DNA from: Streptomyces sp. NRRL F-5126
GTDB taxonomy: Bacteria; Actinomycetota; Actinomycetes; Streptomycetales; Streptomycetaceae
Reading direction: 5' to 3'
Length of the DNA: 64,000 nt
Assembly (NCBI RefSeq): GCF_000721265.1
Contig: NZ_JOFZ01000004.1
Span: forward strand, 372,001 to 436,000
Position 1 is the first letter of the stretch, and each line of letters starts with the position of its first letter. Below the pieces are notes generated by a model. That model was given only the letters and a program-made list of their open reading frames with translations, had not been told where the DNA came from and did not search any database. Positions 1 through 8,258 of the stretch are shown here, piece after piece. A program made the position numbers and the translations under genes.

Positions 1-837
1 CACCGCGTAGTCGCTGCCGTCGAGGTAGAGGTAGGGCTTCTCGCGGGAGACCGGCGTGCTGTCCAGCGTCGTGTACACGGGGTTGGGGAAGCCCTGCGCC
101 GGGGCGCCGATCACACCGGAGAACACCATGTTCCAGACGCCGTTGCCCCAGCCGCCGATCTGGCTCTCGCGCGTGTACCACTGCTGCTGCGAGTAGGGGG
201 AGATCGTGCCGTCGACCCGGCTGTCGGCGATGTAGCCGCCGCTCGCCCAGCCGTAGCCGTTGGGCGCCAGGTTCAGGCCGCCCTTGATGTGCATGCGGCG
301 GAAGGGTGCGGCCTGGGCCACCGCCCACCGGTCCGTGCCGCTGACCGGGGTCAGCGCCATGTTCTCGGCCGAGCGCCAGAAGTTCTGCGTGGCGTTGCCG
401 TTGAACCAGCCCGCGTCCACGGTGACATCGCCGTTGATCTGCACGTCGTCGGGGTTGCGGCCGAGTCCCGCGATCGACGTGTAGAAGCCGAGCTGCGCGT
501 TGAGGCCGTTGTACGTACCGGGCTTGAACAGCAGGGCGTACCTGCCCGTGCCGAACTGGGCCGACTCCTGCTTGCTGAAGACCGAGTCGAGCGTGGACTG
601 GATGCCCTGCGTCGACGGGTCGAAGACGATGACGTTGGGGCCGAGGTCACCGCCGCCCGCGACGGCCGCCGAAGCGTTCTTGGCGCGCTTCGCCTGCTTG
701 TGGGGCGCGGCGTTCGCGGTGGCCGCGGGCAGGAGGGCGGAGCCGATGACGGCGCCGGCCACGGCGCCGGCGAACGCGCGCCTGCTGAGCTGGGGGGATG
801 CGTCCTGACGTGCGGGATCCCGGGGAGGCTGCTGCAT
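1..837 (-). CDS. Tat-secreted beta-helix-like protein, C-terminus cut by window edge
   Basis: The 279 visible residues begin with a twin-arginine signal (LSRRAFAGAVAG, Arg19-Arg20), a hydrophobic stretch and an Ala-rich cleavage region near residue 44, so the protein is exported folded. The mature part reads like the N-terminal strand of a right-handed beta-helix hydrolase (VIVFDPSTQGIQSTLDSVF, LLFKPGTYNG, GDVTVDAGWFNGNATQNFWRS), the style of GH55/pectate-lyase-like secreted proteins that are often named coagulation factor 5/8 type or adenylyl cyclase in Streptomyces; that naming is from memory. The start is the ATG at 837. A perfect LacI-type palindrome lies 81-94 bases upstream, suggesting sugar-controlled expression. 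The catalytic part, if any, lies beyond the window, so no enzyme activity is claimed. Confidence 0.75.
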   Translation of the reverse strand, partial: MQQPPRDPARQDASPQLSRRAFAGAVAGAVIGSALLPAATANAAPHKQAKRAKNASAAVAGGGDLGPNVIVFDPSTQGIQSTLDSVFSKQESAQFGTGRYALLFKPGTYNGLNAQLGFYTSIAGLGRNPDDVQINGDVTVDAGWFNGNATQNFWRSAENMALTPVSGTDRWAVAQAAPFRRMHIKGGLNLAPNGYGWASGGYIADSRVDGTISPYSQQQWYTRESQIGGWGNGVWNMVFSGVIGAPAQGFPNPVYTTLDSTPVSREKPYLYLDGSDYAV

Positions 838-1183
838 GGGGGTATGGACCTCCAAGGTCGCGAAAGGAACGGGGGAGAGGGGGACGGGTGCGGGTGCGAG
901 GAGGGTGGGAGAGAACGAGAGAGCGCTCTCTGCGGGTAGCCAAGATGGTTCCCCTGTGTCTCGCACGCGTCAAGACTTGTGCACCAACCGGCCGTTCCGG
1001 CGTCCTGATTCGTCAACAAGTAACGGCGGGGCGCCGGCGCTTGGCCCCTCGCGTCCTTCCGTGCACGGGCGCCTGTTCGGCTTGTGACGGCGCGTCGCAC
1101 GCGTGCCTGAAGATTGACTCGCGCTGTGCAGGGAACCTGGTGCACTGAGGCCGAAAACAAGGCTTGCGGAAGGAGTGGTCCGG
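838..1183. other. 346-bp divergent intergenic region
   Basis: No convincing gene is seen. The frames open here have unnatural composition. The stretch separates two divergent genes and holds the 918-931 palindrome; the right-hand gene has its ribosome site at 1167-1175. Confidence 0.6.
918..931. promoter_or_regulatory. LacI-family-type operator palindrome
   Basis: AGAGAGCGCTCTCT is a perfect 14-bp palindrome with a central CG. It resembles the GAGCGCTC core recognised by streptomycete LacI regulators of beta-glucan and cellulose use (CebR type, TGGGAGCGCTCCCA). It lies upstream of the secreted beta-helix gene read leftwards. No LacI gene is in the window, so the regulator acts in trans. Confidence 0.6.
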
Positions 1184-1633
1184 ATGCGTGCGAGCGGGCA
1201 TGCCCACCGGTGTGCCGCGCGTGTCACCTACGCGCTGCCCAGTTCGGACACCTCGGCCGGCTGGGCGCGCTATCTGACCGACGCCTACCTCACACGCGAC
1301 TGCGGGGGCGGCATCCCCCGCGAGCGGATCGAGGACGCGCGACTGGTCGTCTCCGAGCTCGTCACCAACGCCACCAGGCACGGCGCGGGCAACTGCCTGC
1401 TGCGGCTCACGGCCGGGCCGGGCCGCGTCACCGTGGAGGTGCACGACAACGGACCGGCCTTCCCCGCCCTCAGGAAGCTGCGCCCGGACGACCCCGTCCT
1501 CGCGCCCGAGTCCCCCGAGGCACTGCCGGAGAGCGGCCGCGGGATCGCGATGGTGCGCGGGCTCTCCAGCCGCTTCTCGGTACTCGGGGATCCGGGAAAC
1601 GGCAAGACCGTGCAGGCGGTACTGGCGGGCTGA
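1184..1633 (+). CDS. ATP-binding anti-sigma-like regulator (HATPase_c_2)
   Basis: A 149-residue single-domain GHKL ATPase related to SpoIIAB/RsbW. The N box is ELVTNATRHG (residues about 58-67), the G1 region is VHDNGPAF, and the lid/G2 region is GRGIAMVRGLS near residue 120. Such stand-alone ATPases are very numerous in Streptomyces and usually bind a sigma factor or anti-anti-sigma partner; the partner is not encoded nearby. ATG 1184 is preferred because GGAAGGAG (1167-1175) sits about eight bases upstream. The in-frame GTG at 1175 would overlap that ribosome site. A strong hairpin directly follows the stop, so it is probably monocistronic. Confidence 0.85.
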   Translation: MRASGHAHRCAARVTYALPSSDTSAGWARYLTDAYLTRDCGGGIPRERIEDARLVVSELVTNATRHGAGNCLLRLTAGPGRVTVEVHDNGPAFPALRKLRPDDPVLAPESPEALPESGRGIAMVRGLSSRFSVLGDPGNGKTVQAVLAG

Positions 1634-1637
1634 GCCC

Positions 1638-1672
1638 GCGAGCGGGCAGCCCGCGGTGGGCTGCCCGCTCGC
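1638..1672 (+). terminator. Perfect 15-bp-stem hairpin terminator
   Basis: GCGAGCGGGCAGCCC and its exact complement are separated by a five-base loop, starting four bases after the stop of the ATP-binding gene. There is no T-tract, which is usual for high-GC actinobacterial terminators. Confidence 0.8.
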
Positions 1673-1817
1673 CACCGCGCCCGGCGTGGCGCCGCGGTCG
1701 CCCCCGCACCGGGCGACCGCCACGGCCGCGCGGGTCTGCCCCACCGGGCAGTACGGCCGCCGAGCCCGGTGCCTCGGCCTTCCGGCGCGGCCTGCGCCCT
1801 CTGGGCGCGCCGGCCGG

Positions 1818-2687
1818 TCACATCGCGTCGGCCACCGTGTCGAGCCACCCGGCGTGCGCGCGGTGGCTCGCCGGATTCTCCGGGTTCCACGGGAGGACCT
1901 GCGCCCGCCGGGTCATCGCGCTCCAGGACGCGTTGCCCGCCAGCAGGCGCGGCGGGGCCGCGTTGGCGCGTACGTCCGCCAGCACGATGTCGGGCCGCAG
2001 CGCGGCGGCCTCGGCCCATTCGGCCGTGCGCCAGTTCGCCCCGCCCTCACCCTCCGGGTCCACCAGCTCGACCCCGAGCTCGCCGAGGGCGCGCAGGCCC
2101 GGCCACGTGGCGGGGCGCGCCAGGTGCGCCGTCCGCTCGTCCGCCGCTGACAGCGCCAGCACACGGGGCCGCGCCGGCCGCGAGGCCAGTGACCGCAGCC
2201 TCGCCTCAGCGCGCGCCAGTTCCTCCTCGCCGCGCGCGGCCGCATCCGGTTGCGCGCCGAGCGCCCGCGCCAGTTCCGTGAAACGTCCGCGCACCTGCGC
2301 GAGCGAACGCGACGTGCCCACGTCGATCACCGCCACCGGTACCTGCTCGCCGAGGTGCTTGGCGGCGTCGGGATCGAGCCCGTAGACCTGGTCACCGCCG
2401 TACGTCACCGCCACCACCAGGCCGGGTTCCGCCGCGGCCAGCGCCTCGATGTCGACGCCGCTGCCCGAGCCGAAGGACCGTATCTCCTCCAGCGGCAGGC
2501 CGCCGGCCTTGGCAGGGTCCTGCGCCCCGCCGTCGTGGTGGGAGCCGAAGACGCCCGCAGGGCGCAGGCCGTGGTCCCACAGCGTCGCGCCCGCCTGGAT
2601 GTAGGCGACGAGCCGCGTGGGGCGGCTCGCCGCGGTGACCCGCAGGCCTCTGTCGTCCGTGAACTCCCAGGTGCTGTGCGCGTCCAT
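1818..2687 (-). CDS. FecB/TroA-type ABC substrate-binding protein lacking a signal peptide
   Basis: The 289 residues follow the fold of iron-siderophore and metal binding proteins: RPTRLVAYIQAGATLWDHGLRPAGVFG, then DIEALAAAEPGLVVAVTYGG, VAVIDVGTSRSLAQVRGRFTELARALG and a C-terminal half with ALRPDIVLADVRANAAPP. The odd feature is the N-terminus. It starts MDAHSTWEFTDDRG with no hydrophobic signal and no lipobox Cys, and the ribosome site (GGGAG) fixes that start at ATG 2687. The product should therefore be cytoplasmic unless exported in another way. No permease or ATPase gene adjoins it. It may act as a cytosolic ligand-binding or sensor protein; the ligand is unknown. Confidence 0.75.
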   Translation of the reverse strand: MDAHSTWEFTDDRGLRVTAASRPTRLVAYIQAGATLWDHGLRPAGVFGSHHDGGAQDPAKAGGLPLEEIRSFGSGSGVDIEALAAAEPGLVVAVTYGGDQVYGLDPDAAKHLGEQVPVAVIDVGTSRSLAQVRGRFTELARALGAQPDAAARGEEELARAEARLRSLASRPARPRVLALSAADERTAHLARPATWPGLRALGELGVELVDPEGEGGANWRTAEWAEAAALRPDIVLADVRANAAPPRLLAGNASWSAMTRRAQVLPWNPENPASHRAHAGWLDTVADAM

Positions 2688-2799
2688 GTCGCTCCCGCCC
2701 CGAGCGTGTCGCTCGTCCCGTCGCCGCGTCCCGTGCAGGGCGCGCGAGGCGCCCCTCAGTGACTGCCCAGCGAGGCGGGCGCGGATGCCACCGCACGCG

Positions 2800-2834
2800 C
2801 GCGAGGAGCCCGCAGGCGACGCGGGCCCCTCGCG
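2800..2834 (-). terminator. Hairpin after dhaKLM
   Basis: A 14-base stem (13 of 14 paired, seven-base loop: CGCGAGGAGCCCGC / GCGGGCCCCTCGCG) lies eight bases past the dhaM stop, reading leftwards. It also isolates the operon from the FecB-like gene. Confidence 0.75.
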
Positions 2835-2841
2835 GGGGCGG

Positions 2842-3252
2842 CTAATCCTTGTGGTAGCCGTACGCCTCCGACGCGGCGGCCGCCACCGCGTCGAGGTCGC
2901 CGCCCGCCGACGCGGTCACCACCGCGGCGACCGCGCCCTCCACGAACGGCGCGTCCACGAGGCGGGCGCCGTCCGGCAGCTCGTCCCCGTCCGCGAGCAG
3001 CGTCTTCACCGTCAGCACCGCGCTGCCGAGATCCACGAGCAGCGCGACGCCCGCGCCGCCGTCGACCTCGGCCGCGGCGGCGGTGATCAGCTCGGAGCTG
3101 GTGCCGAGCCCGCCGTCCGGCGTGCCTCCCGCCGCCGCCACCGGGGCCGTCGCCCCGCCGCCCGCGAGCCCCCTGGCCAGCTCGGCGACGCTGGACGCGA
3201 CCGCCGCGCTGTGCGACACGAGCACGATGCCCACCTGGCCGCCGGCGCTCAA
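2842..3252 (-). CDS. dhaM: PTS-dependent dihydroxyacetone kinase phosphoryl-transfer subunit DhaM
   Basis: The 136-residue EIIA-mannose-type protein carries the phosphoryl group from HPr to the ADP held on DhaL. The active-site His is in GIVLVSHSAAVA (His14 from this start), and the rest (LLVDLGSAVLTVKTLL, VDAPFVEGAVAAVV) is typical of DhaM. It stands alone, without the fused HPr/EI domains of E. coli DhaM, as is common in actinobacteria. TTG 3252 overlaps the dhaL stop by four bases, giving translational coupling; an internal GTG at 3234 is an alternative start. It is the last gene of the dhaK-dhaL-dhaM operon and ends in a hairpin. Confidence 0.9.
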   Translation of the reverse strand: MSAGGQVGIVLVSHSAAVASSVAELARGLAGGGATAPVAAAGGTPDGGLGTSSELITAAAAEVDGGAGVALLVDLGSAVLTVKTLLADGDELPDGARLVDAPFVEGAVAAVVTASAGGDLDAVAAAASEAYGYHKD

Positions 3253-3878
3253 CGCCCGGCCTCCGCCGTCTCGGCGAGCACGCCGATCAGCAGCGCCGCC
3301 GACGTGGCGCCGGGGTCCTGGTGGCCGATGCTGCGTTCGCCCAGGTAGCTGGCCCTGCCCTTGCGCGCCTGCAGGGGGGTCGTCGCCTCCGCCGCGTCGG
3401 CGGCGGCGCGCGCGGCGTCCGCGTACGACTGCCCGAGCCCGGTCACGGCCGGCTCCAGTGCGTCGAGCATCGTCTTGTCGCCCGCTTTGGCGCCGCCCAG
3501 CTGCGCGACCGCCGCGACGCCCTGGCCGAGCGCCTCGGCCAGCTCCGCCCTGCCGACGGCGGGCGCGTCGCCCAGCGCCTTGCCCGTGCGGCGCAGCAGC
3601 GTCCCGTACAGCGGCCCCGACGCCCCGCCGACCGTCGAGATCAGCTGACGGCCCGCGAGCGTCAGCACGGCACCCGGGGTGGCGGGCTCGTCCTTGCCCA
3701 GCGCGTCCGCCACGGCGCGGAAACCCCGCTGGAGGTTGCTCCCGTGGTCCGCGTCGCCGATCGCCGCGTCCAGGTCCGTCAGATGCGCGGCCTCGCGCTC
3801 CACCGCGGCCGCACAGGCGGTGAGCCACCTGGTGAAGAAGGCCGCGTCCAGGCCCGTGCCCGGCTCCTGCTCTGCCAC
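3249..3878 (-). CDS. dhaL: Dihydroxyacetone kinase ADP-binding subunit DhaL
   Basis: DhaL holds a tightly bound ADP-Mg that is rephosphorylated by DhaM and passes phosphate to dihydroxyacetone bound on DhaK. The Mg-binding motif LDAAIGDADHGSN has its three Asp residues at about 37, 42 and 44. Conserved TVGGASGPLYGTLL and GAKAGDKTMLDAL follow, and the end is DPGATSAALLIGVL. GTG 3878 is chosen because AGGAGAG lies five to six bases before it and gives 209 residues, matching the family. An ATG at 3893 would begin two bases after the dhaK stop but lacks a ribosome site. Confidence 0.9.
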   Translation of the reverse strand: MAEQEPGTGLDAAFFTRWLTACAAAVEREAAHLTDLDAAIGDADHGSNLQRGFRAVADALGKDEPATPGAVLTLAGRQLISTVGGASGPLYGTLLRRTGKALGDAPAVGRAELAEALGQGVAAVAQLGGAKAGDKTMLDALEPAVTGLGQSYADAARAAADAAEATTPLQARKGRASYLGERSIGHQDPGATSAALLIGVLAETAEAGR

Positions 3879-3895
3879 GTCGTCTCTCCTCATGC

Positions 3896-4888
3896 TCAGC
3901 GGCCCCAGCGCAGGGCGGGCGTCGCCACCGGCGCGTCCCACAGGGCCAGCAGGTCCTCGTCCACCTCGCACAGGGTCACCGAGCAGCCCGCCATGTCGAG
4001 GGACGTCACGTAGTTGCCGACGAGCGTACGGGCCACGGAGACACCGCGCTCCTCCAGCACCCGCTGGACCTCGGCGTTGAATCCGTACAGCTCAAGGAGC
4101 GGCGTGCCGCCCATCCCGTTGACCAGCGCGATCACCGGTCCCCGCGGCTTGAGGTCGTCGAGGACGGCGCCCACGGCGAAGTCCGCGATCTCCCTGGAGG
4201 TCATCATGGCGCGCCGCTCGCGGCCCGGCTCCCCGTGGATGCCGATGCCGAGCTCCAGCTCGCCCTCCGGCAGGTCGAAAGTGGGGCTGCCCTTCGCCGG
4301 CGTGCTGACCGCGGTCAGCGCCACGCCGAAGCTGCGCGAGGCGGCGTTGACCTGCCGGCCGATCGACTCGACCCGTTCGAGCGGCATGCCCGCGTCGGCG
4401 GCGGCACCGGCGAGCTTCTCGACGAAGAGGGTGGCGCCCGTACCGCGCCTGCCCGCCGTGAACAGGCTGTCCGTCACCGCGACGTCGTCGTTGACGAGCA
4501 CCTTGGCGACCTGGATGCCCTCGTCCTCCGCGAGCTCGGCCGCCATGTCGAAGTTCAGCACGTCCCCGGTGTAGTTCTTCACGATGAACAGCACCCCGGA
4601 GCCGCTGTCCACGGCGGCGGCCGCCCGGACCATCTGGTCCGGCACGGGGCTCGTGAACACCTCGCCCGGGCAGGCCGCCGACAGCATCCCAGGGCCGACG
4701 AAACCCCCGTGCAGCGGTTCGTGCCCGGACCCGCCGCCCGAGACGAGGGCGACCTTGCCTGCGACGGGCGCGTCACGCCTGACGACCACCCGGTTCTCGA
4801 CATCGACGGAGAGGGCGGGATGAGCGGCGGCCATGCCGCGCAGCGCGTCAGCCACCACGGTCTCCGCCACGTTGATCAGCATCTTCAC
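3896..4888 (-). CDS. dhaK: Dihydroxyacetone kinase substrate-binding subunit DhaK
   Basis: This 330-residue subunit binds dihydroxyacetone covalently as a hemiaminal on His218 (GIGIHGEPG). The Gly-rich substrate region GGGSGHEPLHGGFVG (50-64) and KNYTGDVLNFDMA (104-116) are intact. With DhaL and DhaM it forms dihydroxyacetone phosphate at the expense of phosphoenolpyruvate in the cytoplasm, feeding glycolysis. GTG 4888 is preferred, with AAGGAGA about six bases upstream. As first gene of the operon it follows a 387-bp gap containing a GGACATGTCC palindrome. No glycerol dehydrogenase or DhaR-type regulator gene is adjacent. Confidence 0.92.
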   Translation of the reverse strand: MKMLINVAETVVADALRGMAAAHPALSVDVENRVVVRRDAPVAGKVALVSGGGSGHEPLHGGFVGPGMLSAACPGEVFTSPVPDQMVRAAAAVDSGSGVLFIVKNYTGDVLNFDMAAELAEDEGIQVAKVLVNDDVAVTDSLFTAGRRGTGATLFVEKLAGAAADAGMPLERVESIGRQVNAASRSFGVALTAVSTPAKGSPTFDLPEGELELGIGIHGEPGRERRAMMTSREIADFAVGAVLDDLKPRGPVIALVNGMGGTPLLELYGFNAEVQRVLEERGVSVARTLVGNYVTSLDMAGCSVTLCEVDEDLLALWDAPVATPALRWGR

Positions 4889-5275
4889 GGGAATCTCCTT
4901 ACAAGGTCGTGCCCACGACTGCGATCCGCGGCCATCAGATCATCCCCGTGGACGAGCGCGCCGGCAGCGCTCAGCCGCTCCTCGCCGCCGCGCGCTCCTC
5001 ACCTGGGACATGTCCTCAGTATCCGCCGCCCACTGGCCCCCGTCATGGCGACGGGCGGCGGAGCGCGAGCCCGGGCCGCGTGTCGGCCACCGCCCTGTGG
5101 GCACTCGGCCGTTCAGGCGGCTTGCCGCGCCTGCGGGAGGTGACCCTGGCCGCTGCCGAGGGACGTGGGCCCCGTCGATCGCCCACGAGGTGCGGCCGGA
5201 CCCCGCGCGGCTTCGGCGGCGCCGCGCACAACGGTGTCGGCGACCGGCTGATCGTGCCCCGCGGCCCCGCGTCGG
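4889..5275. other. 387-bp region upstream of dhaK, downstream of cydB
   Basis: No supportable gene is present. It should contain the dha promoter read leftwards and the end of the cyd transcript. The only clear structure is the palindrome at 5006-5015. Confidence 0.5.
5006..5015. promoter_or_regulatory. GGACATGTCC palindrome upstream of dhaKLM
   Basis: A perfect 10-bp palindrome lies about 118 bases before the dhaK start. Next to it the leftward strand reads GGATACT, a possible -10 element. It is a candidate operator, but it is short and its regulator is unknown. Confidence 0.35.
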
Positions 5276-6301
5276 TCAGCCGGTGCTGTCCGTGCCGGCG
5301 TCGGCATGCGCAGGCTGCTCGCGCTGGAAGGTCGCGTACAGCAGCCACAGCGACGGGACGAGGAGCAGGAACCCGACGGCCAGCGAGATCAGGCATGCCG
5401 CCAGCACCGCGTCCGTCGAGGCGGCGTCGCTGACGGTCGTCGACGGCACCAGCATGTTCGGGTACTGGGCGGCGCCCCAGGACCACAGGATGGCGGCCAC
5501 CGCGAGCGCGGCCACCGCGCGCGCCCACACGAAGTGGTCCCTCACCAGCAGCACGAGCCCCGCCACGCCGGCGACCGCGCTGACGACGACGAGCGGCAGC
5601 GCCCGGTGGGTGAGGCCGTGGAAGAGCACCGTCGCGTCCTCGTGCAGGATCGCGATGCCCGCCAGCGCGACCACACCGCTCGCCAGCCCGCTCAGCACGG
5701 CCCTGCGGCGGAACTGGGCGGCCAGCGCCGCGTCGCCGCCGCGCGCGGCGTCCTGGCACAGGTAGACGGCAGCGAGGTGCGCACACGCCAGCACCGCGAG
5801 CACGCCGCCGAGGAACGAGGTGGGGTTGGCCCAGCTCGTCACGGTGTCTCCCGCCGCGATACCGGCCGGCACCCGGCCCGAGGCGACGCCGCCCGCCACC
5901 GTGCCGAGGAAGAACGGCGTCAGGACGGACGAGAGGGCGAAGCACGCCCCGAACAGGCGCTGCTGCCACAGCTCGACGCTGGCCTTGCGGAAGGCGAACG
6001 CCGCACCGCGGGCGATGATGCCGAGGGCGGCCAGCGTCAGCGGGATGTACAGGGTCGACAGCACGGCCGCGAAGACGGGCGAGAAGCCCGCCCACAGCAG
6101 GACGAGCACGAAGATCAGCCAGACGTGGTTGGCCTCCCACACCGGCCCGATGCTGTGCTCGATGAACCGGCGCTGCGGCAGGCCGCGCGTGTCGCGTCCG
6201 GCGAGCAGGTCCCAGAACCCGGCGCCGAAGTCGGCCCCGGCGAACAAGGCATAGCAGGTGAGACCCGCCCACGTCACGGCGAGCGTCAGATCTGCGAGCA
6301 C
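5276..6301 (-). CDS. cydB: Cytochrome bd quinol oxidase subunit II
   Basis: A 341-residue polytopic membrane protein starting MLADLTLAVTWAGLTCYALFAGADFGAGFWDLL, the conserved CydB N-terminus with the GADFG motif. RFIEHSIGPVWEANHVWLIF and SVLTPFFLGTVAGGVASG are further family blocks. With CydA it forms the high-affinity terminal oxidase that reduces oxygen with menaquinol electrons. It lies 54 bases after cydA, in the same operon. No cydDC exporter genes follow, although these often accompany cydAB in streptomycetes. Confidence 0.93.
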   Translation of the reverse strand: MLADLTLAVTWAGLTCYALFAGADFGAGFWDLLAGRDTRGLPQRRFIEHSIGPVWEANHVWLIFVLVLLWAGFSPVFAAVLSTLYIPLTLAALGIIARGAAFAFRKASVELWQQRLFGACFALSSVLTPFFLGTVAGGVASGRVPAGIAAGDTVTSWANPTSFLGGVLAVLACAHLAAVYLCQDAARGGDAALAAQFRRRAVLSGLASGVVALAGIAILHEDATVLFHGLTHRALPLVVVSAVAGVAGLVLLVRDHFVWARAVAALAVAAILWSWGAAQYPNMLVPSTTVSDAASTDAVLAACLISLAVGFLLLVPSLWLLYATFQREQPAHADAGTDSTG

Positions 6302-6355
6302 GGTCGTCTCCCGGTGTGTGCGGGCTCGATGGGAACAGGCGGGACGCGAACCGGG

Positions 6356-7780
6356 TCAGGCCACGGGGTACTCCTCGACGTCGCTCTCCTGCGGAGCGAC
6401 GGGCACGGGCGTGTCGCGGGTCATCCGCCGCAGCACGTACACCGCGGCCGTGGTCATCGCCGCGTAGACGAACAGCACGAGCCACAGCCCGGTCATCAGC
6501 CCGGGAGCCGGATTCACCGCGTCGCGGACCCGCATCACACCCCACACCACCCACGGCTGGCGCCCGAACTCCGTGACGCACCAGCCGCACTCGAGGGCGA
6601 CGACGGCCGCGGGCCCCGCCACGGCGGCGAGCAGCAGGAACAGCCGCGTGCCCCGCACGGCGAGCGGTGCGGTGCCGGTGCGCCTGCCCCACCACCACGC
6701 CAGCAGCAGCCAGACGCCCATCAGCAGGAGGAAGCAGCCGAGCCCGACCATCACGTCGAACGAGAGGTGGACGCTGGTGACGGTCGGCCAGTCCTCGCGC
6801 GGCACCCGGTCGAGCCCCTTGATCACGGTGGAGGGCCGGTAACCCACCAGCAGGGAGAGGCCGTCGGGGATCTCGAGGCCGTAGCGCAGCCGGTCGCCGT
6901 CCGCGAAGCCGAGCACGGTCAGCGGCACGTGGGAGTGCGTGTGGAAGACCCCTTCGATGGCGGCCAGCTTCGTCGGCCGGAAGTGGGCGAGGAACCGGGC
7001 CGCCCAGTCCCCGGCGACCAGCTGGAACGGGGTCACGACGGCTCCCAGGACGAACGGGATGAAGAACCCCGTGCGGTGGTAGGTGTCACGGCGGCCGCGC
7101 AGCAGGGCCACCGCGTACACGGACGCCGTGAGGAACGAGGAGACAACCAGGGCCGCCAGCACCATGTGGACGCTCTGCGGCGGGCTCGCCGGATTGAGCA
7201 TCGCCGCCCAGGGATCGACGTGGACGACCCGGCCGCCGCGCAGCGTGTAACCGCGCGGCTGGTTCATCCACGCGTTCGCGCACACCACGAAGAACGCGGA
7301 CAGGATGCCCGCCACCACGATCGGCACGCCGGTGAGCAGGTGCAGCCGGGGCGGCAGCCGGTCCCACGCGTACAGGTAGATGCCGAGGAAGATCGCCTCG
7401 ATGAAGAACGCGATGCCCTCCAGCGCGAACGGCAACCCGATGACCTGGCCGAACCTGCCCATCAGCCCCGGCCACAGCAGCCCCATCTCGAAGCTGAGGA
7501 TCGTCCCCGACACGGCCCCGACGGCGAACAGCACGCCCATGGCGCGCGCCCAGCGCCTTGCCAGCAGCCGGTGTGCCGGATTACCGGTGCGGATCCCGTA
7601 CCACTCGGCGGCGAGCGTCAGCAGCGGCAGGCCCACGCCGAGGCAGGCCACCACGATGTGCCACGCCAGGGAGAAGCCCATCTGCGCCCGCGCGGCCGAG
7701 AGGTCACCGGGCGTCACGCCGCCCGGCGCCGCGGAAGGCGGCAGGAGGACTGCCGCGAGCAGGCTGGCGGGCTGGGACAC
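6356..7780 (-). CDS. cydA: Cytochrome bd quinol oxidase subunit I
   Basis: This 474-residue haem-bearing subunit contains the conserved early helix (RAQMGFSLAWHIVVACLGVGLP, His41 as likely haem ligand), FEMGLLWPGLMGRFGQVIGLPFALEGIAFFIEAIFLGIYLY with the acidic haem/proton residues, NAWMNQPRGY, and the late GRQPWVVWGVMRVRDAV motif. The Q-loop between these is short, as in Q-loop-short bd/CIO-type oxidases. It is first in the operon with cydB. The 478-bp upstream gap should carry the promoter; I see no clear Rex-type TGTGAA/TTCACA site. Confidence 0.93.
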   Translation of the reverse strand: MSQPASLLAAVLLPPSAAPGGVTPGDLSAARAQMGFSLAWHIVVACLGVGLPLLTLAAEWYGIRTGNPAHRLLARRWARAMGVLFAVGAVSGTILSFEMGLLWPGLMGRFGQVIGLPFALEGIAFFIEAIFLGIYLYAWDRLPPRLHLLTGVPIVVAGILSAFFVVCANAWMNQPRGYTLRGGRVVHVDPWAAMLNPASPPQSVHMVLAALVVSSFLTASVYAVALLRGRRDTYHRTGFFIPFVLGAVVTPFQLVAGDWAARFLAHFRPTKLAAIEGVFHTHSHVPLTVLGFADGDRLRYGLEIPDGLSLLVGYRPSTVIKGLDRVPREDWPTVTSVHLSFDVMVGLGCFLLLMGVWLLLAWWWGRRTGTAPLAVRGTRLFLLLAAVAGPAAVVALECGWCVTEFGRQPWVVWGVMRVRDAVNPAPGLMTGLWLVLFVYAAMTTAAVYVLRRMTRDTPVPVAPQESDVEEYPVA

Positions 7781-8258
7781 GGGCGTCTCCTGGGTACGGG
7801 CGCCGGTGGCCGCTCAGGGTCCGGGCGGTCGGCGTGCTGAGTGCCGCAGTATTCCACCCGTAACGCCCCATATGCGCGCATTGTCCCTGCGGGTCGCTCC
7901 TGGAAGGAGCCAAGGCGGGGTCCGCACGGGCGCCCTGCGCCTCCACGCGACCCGGAACGGGAGGCACGAGCCGTCCTGGCACCCGCGAGGAGGCACACCC
8001 CTGCCGTCGCGCCGGTCACCGAGCGCGAGGAGTTCCCCGGAGCGCGGCGCCCCGCGGCTGTGCCCCGGCCGCCCGCAGCGGACCTGGAGGGCGCCGCGTG
8101 GCTGGGCGCGACGAGCGCCGGCGCACCCTGGTGCTGCCTGCACCGGCACGCTCGACGCGGGGGCCGGCCCCGACGTGCCGCGAACTCACCTCAGGGCCTG
8201 GCCCGTCGGCAGTCTCACCACCCTCGTGATGCCCCCGTGCACGACGGCGGAGGCGGCG
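7781..8258. other. 478-bp gap upstream of cydA without a recognisable gene
   Basis: No frame here has natural protein composition. On the leftward strand GGAATACTG near 7846-7854 could be a -10 element for cydA. A short GCTCC/GGAGC hairpin lies near 7895-7909. Nothing else was recognised. Confidence 0.45.

Noticed and set aside
351..1160. Long leftward open frame upstream of and overlapping the secreted beta-helix gene
   Set aside because: It is in a different frame from the gene with the Tat signal, and its product is Arg/Ser/Pro-rich, typical of a shadow frame in high-GC DNA.
4909..5433. Rightward 174-codon frame between dhaK and cydB
   Set aside because: Arg/Pro/Gly-rich composition, overlap with the cydB end, and no recognisable motif.
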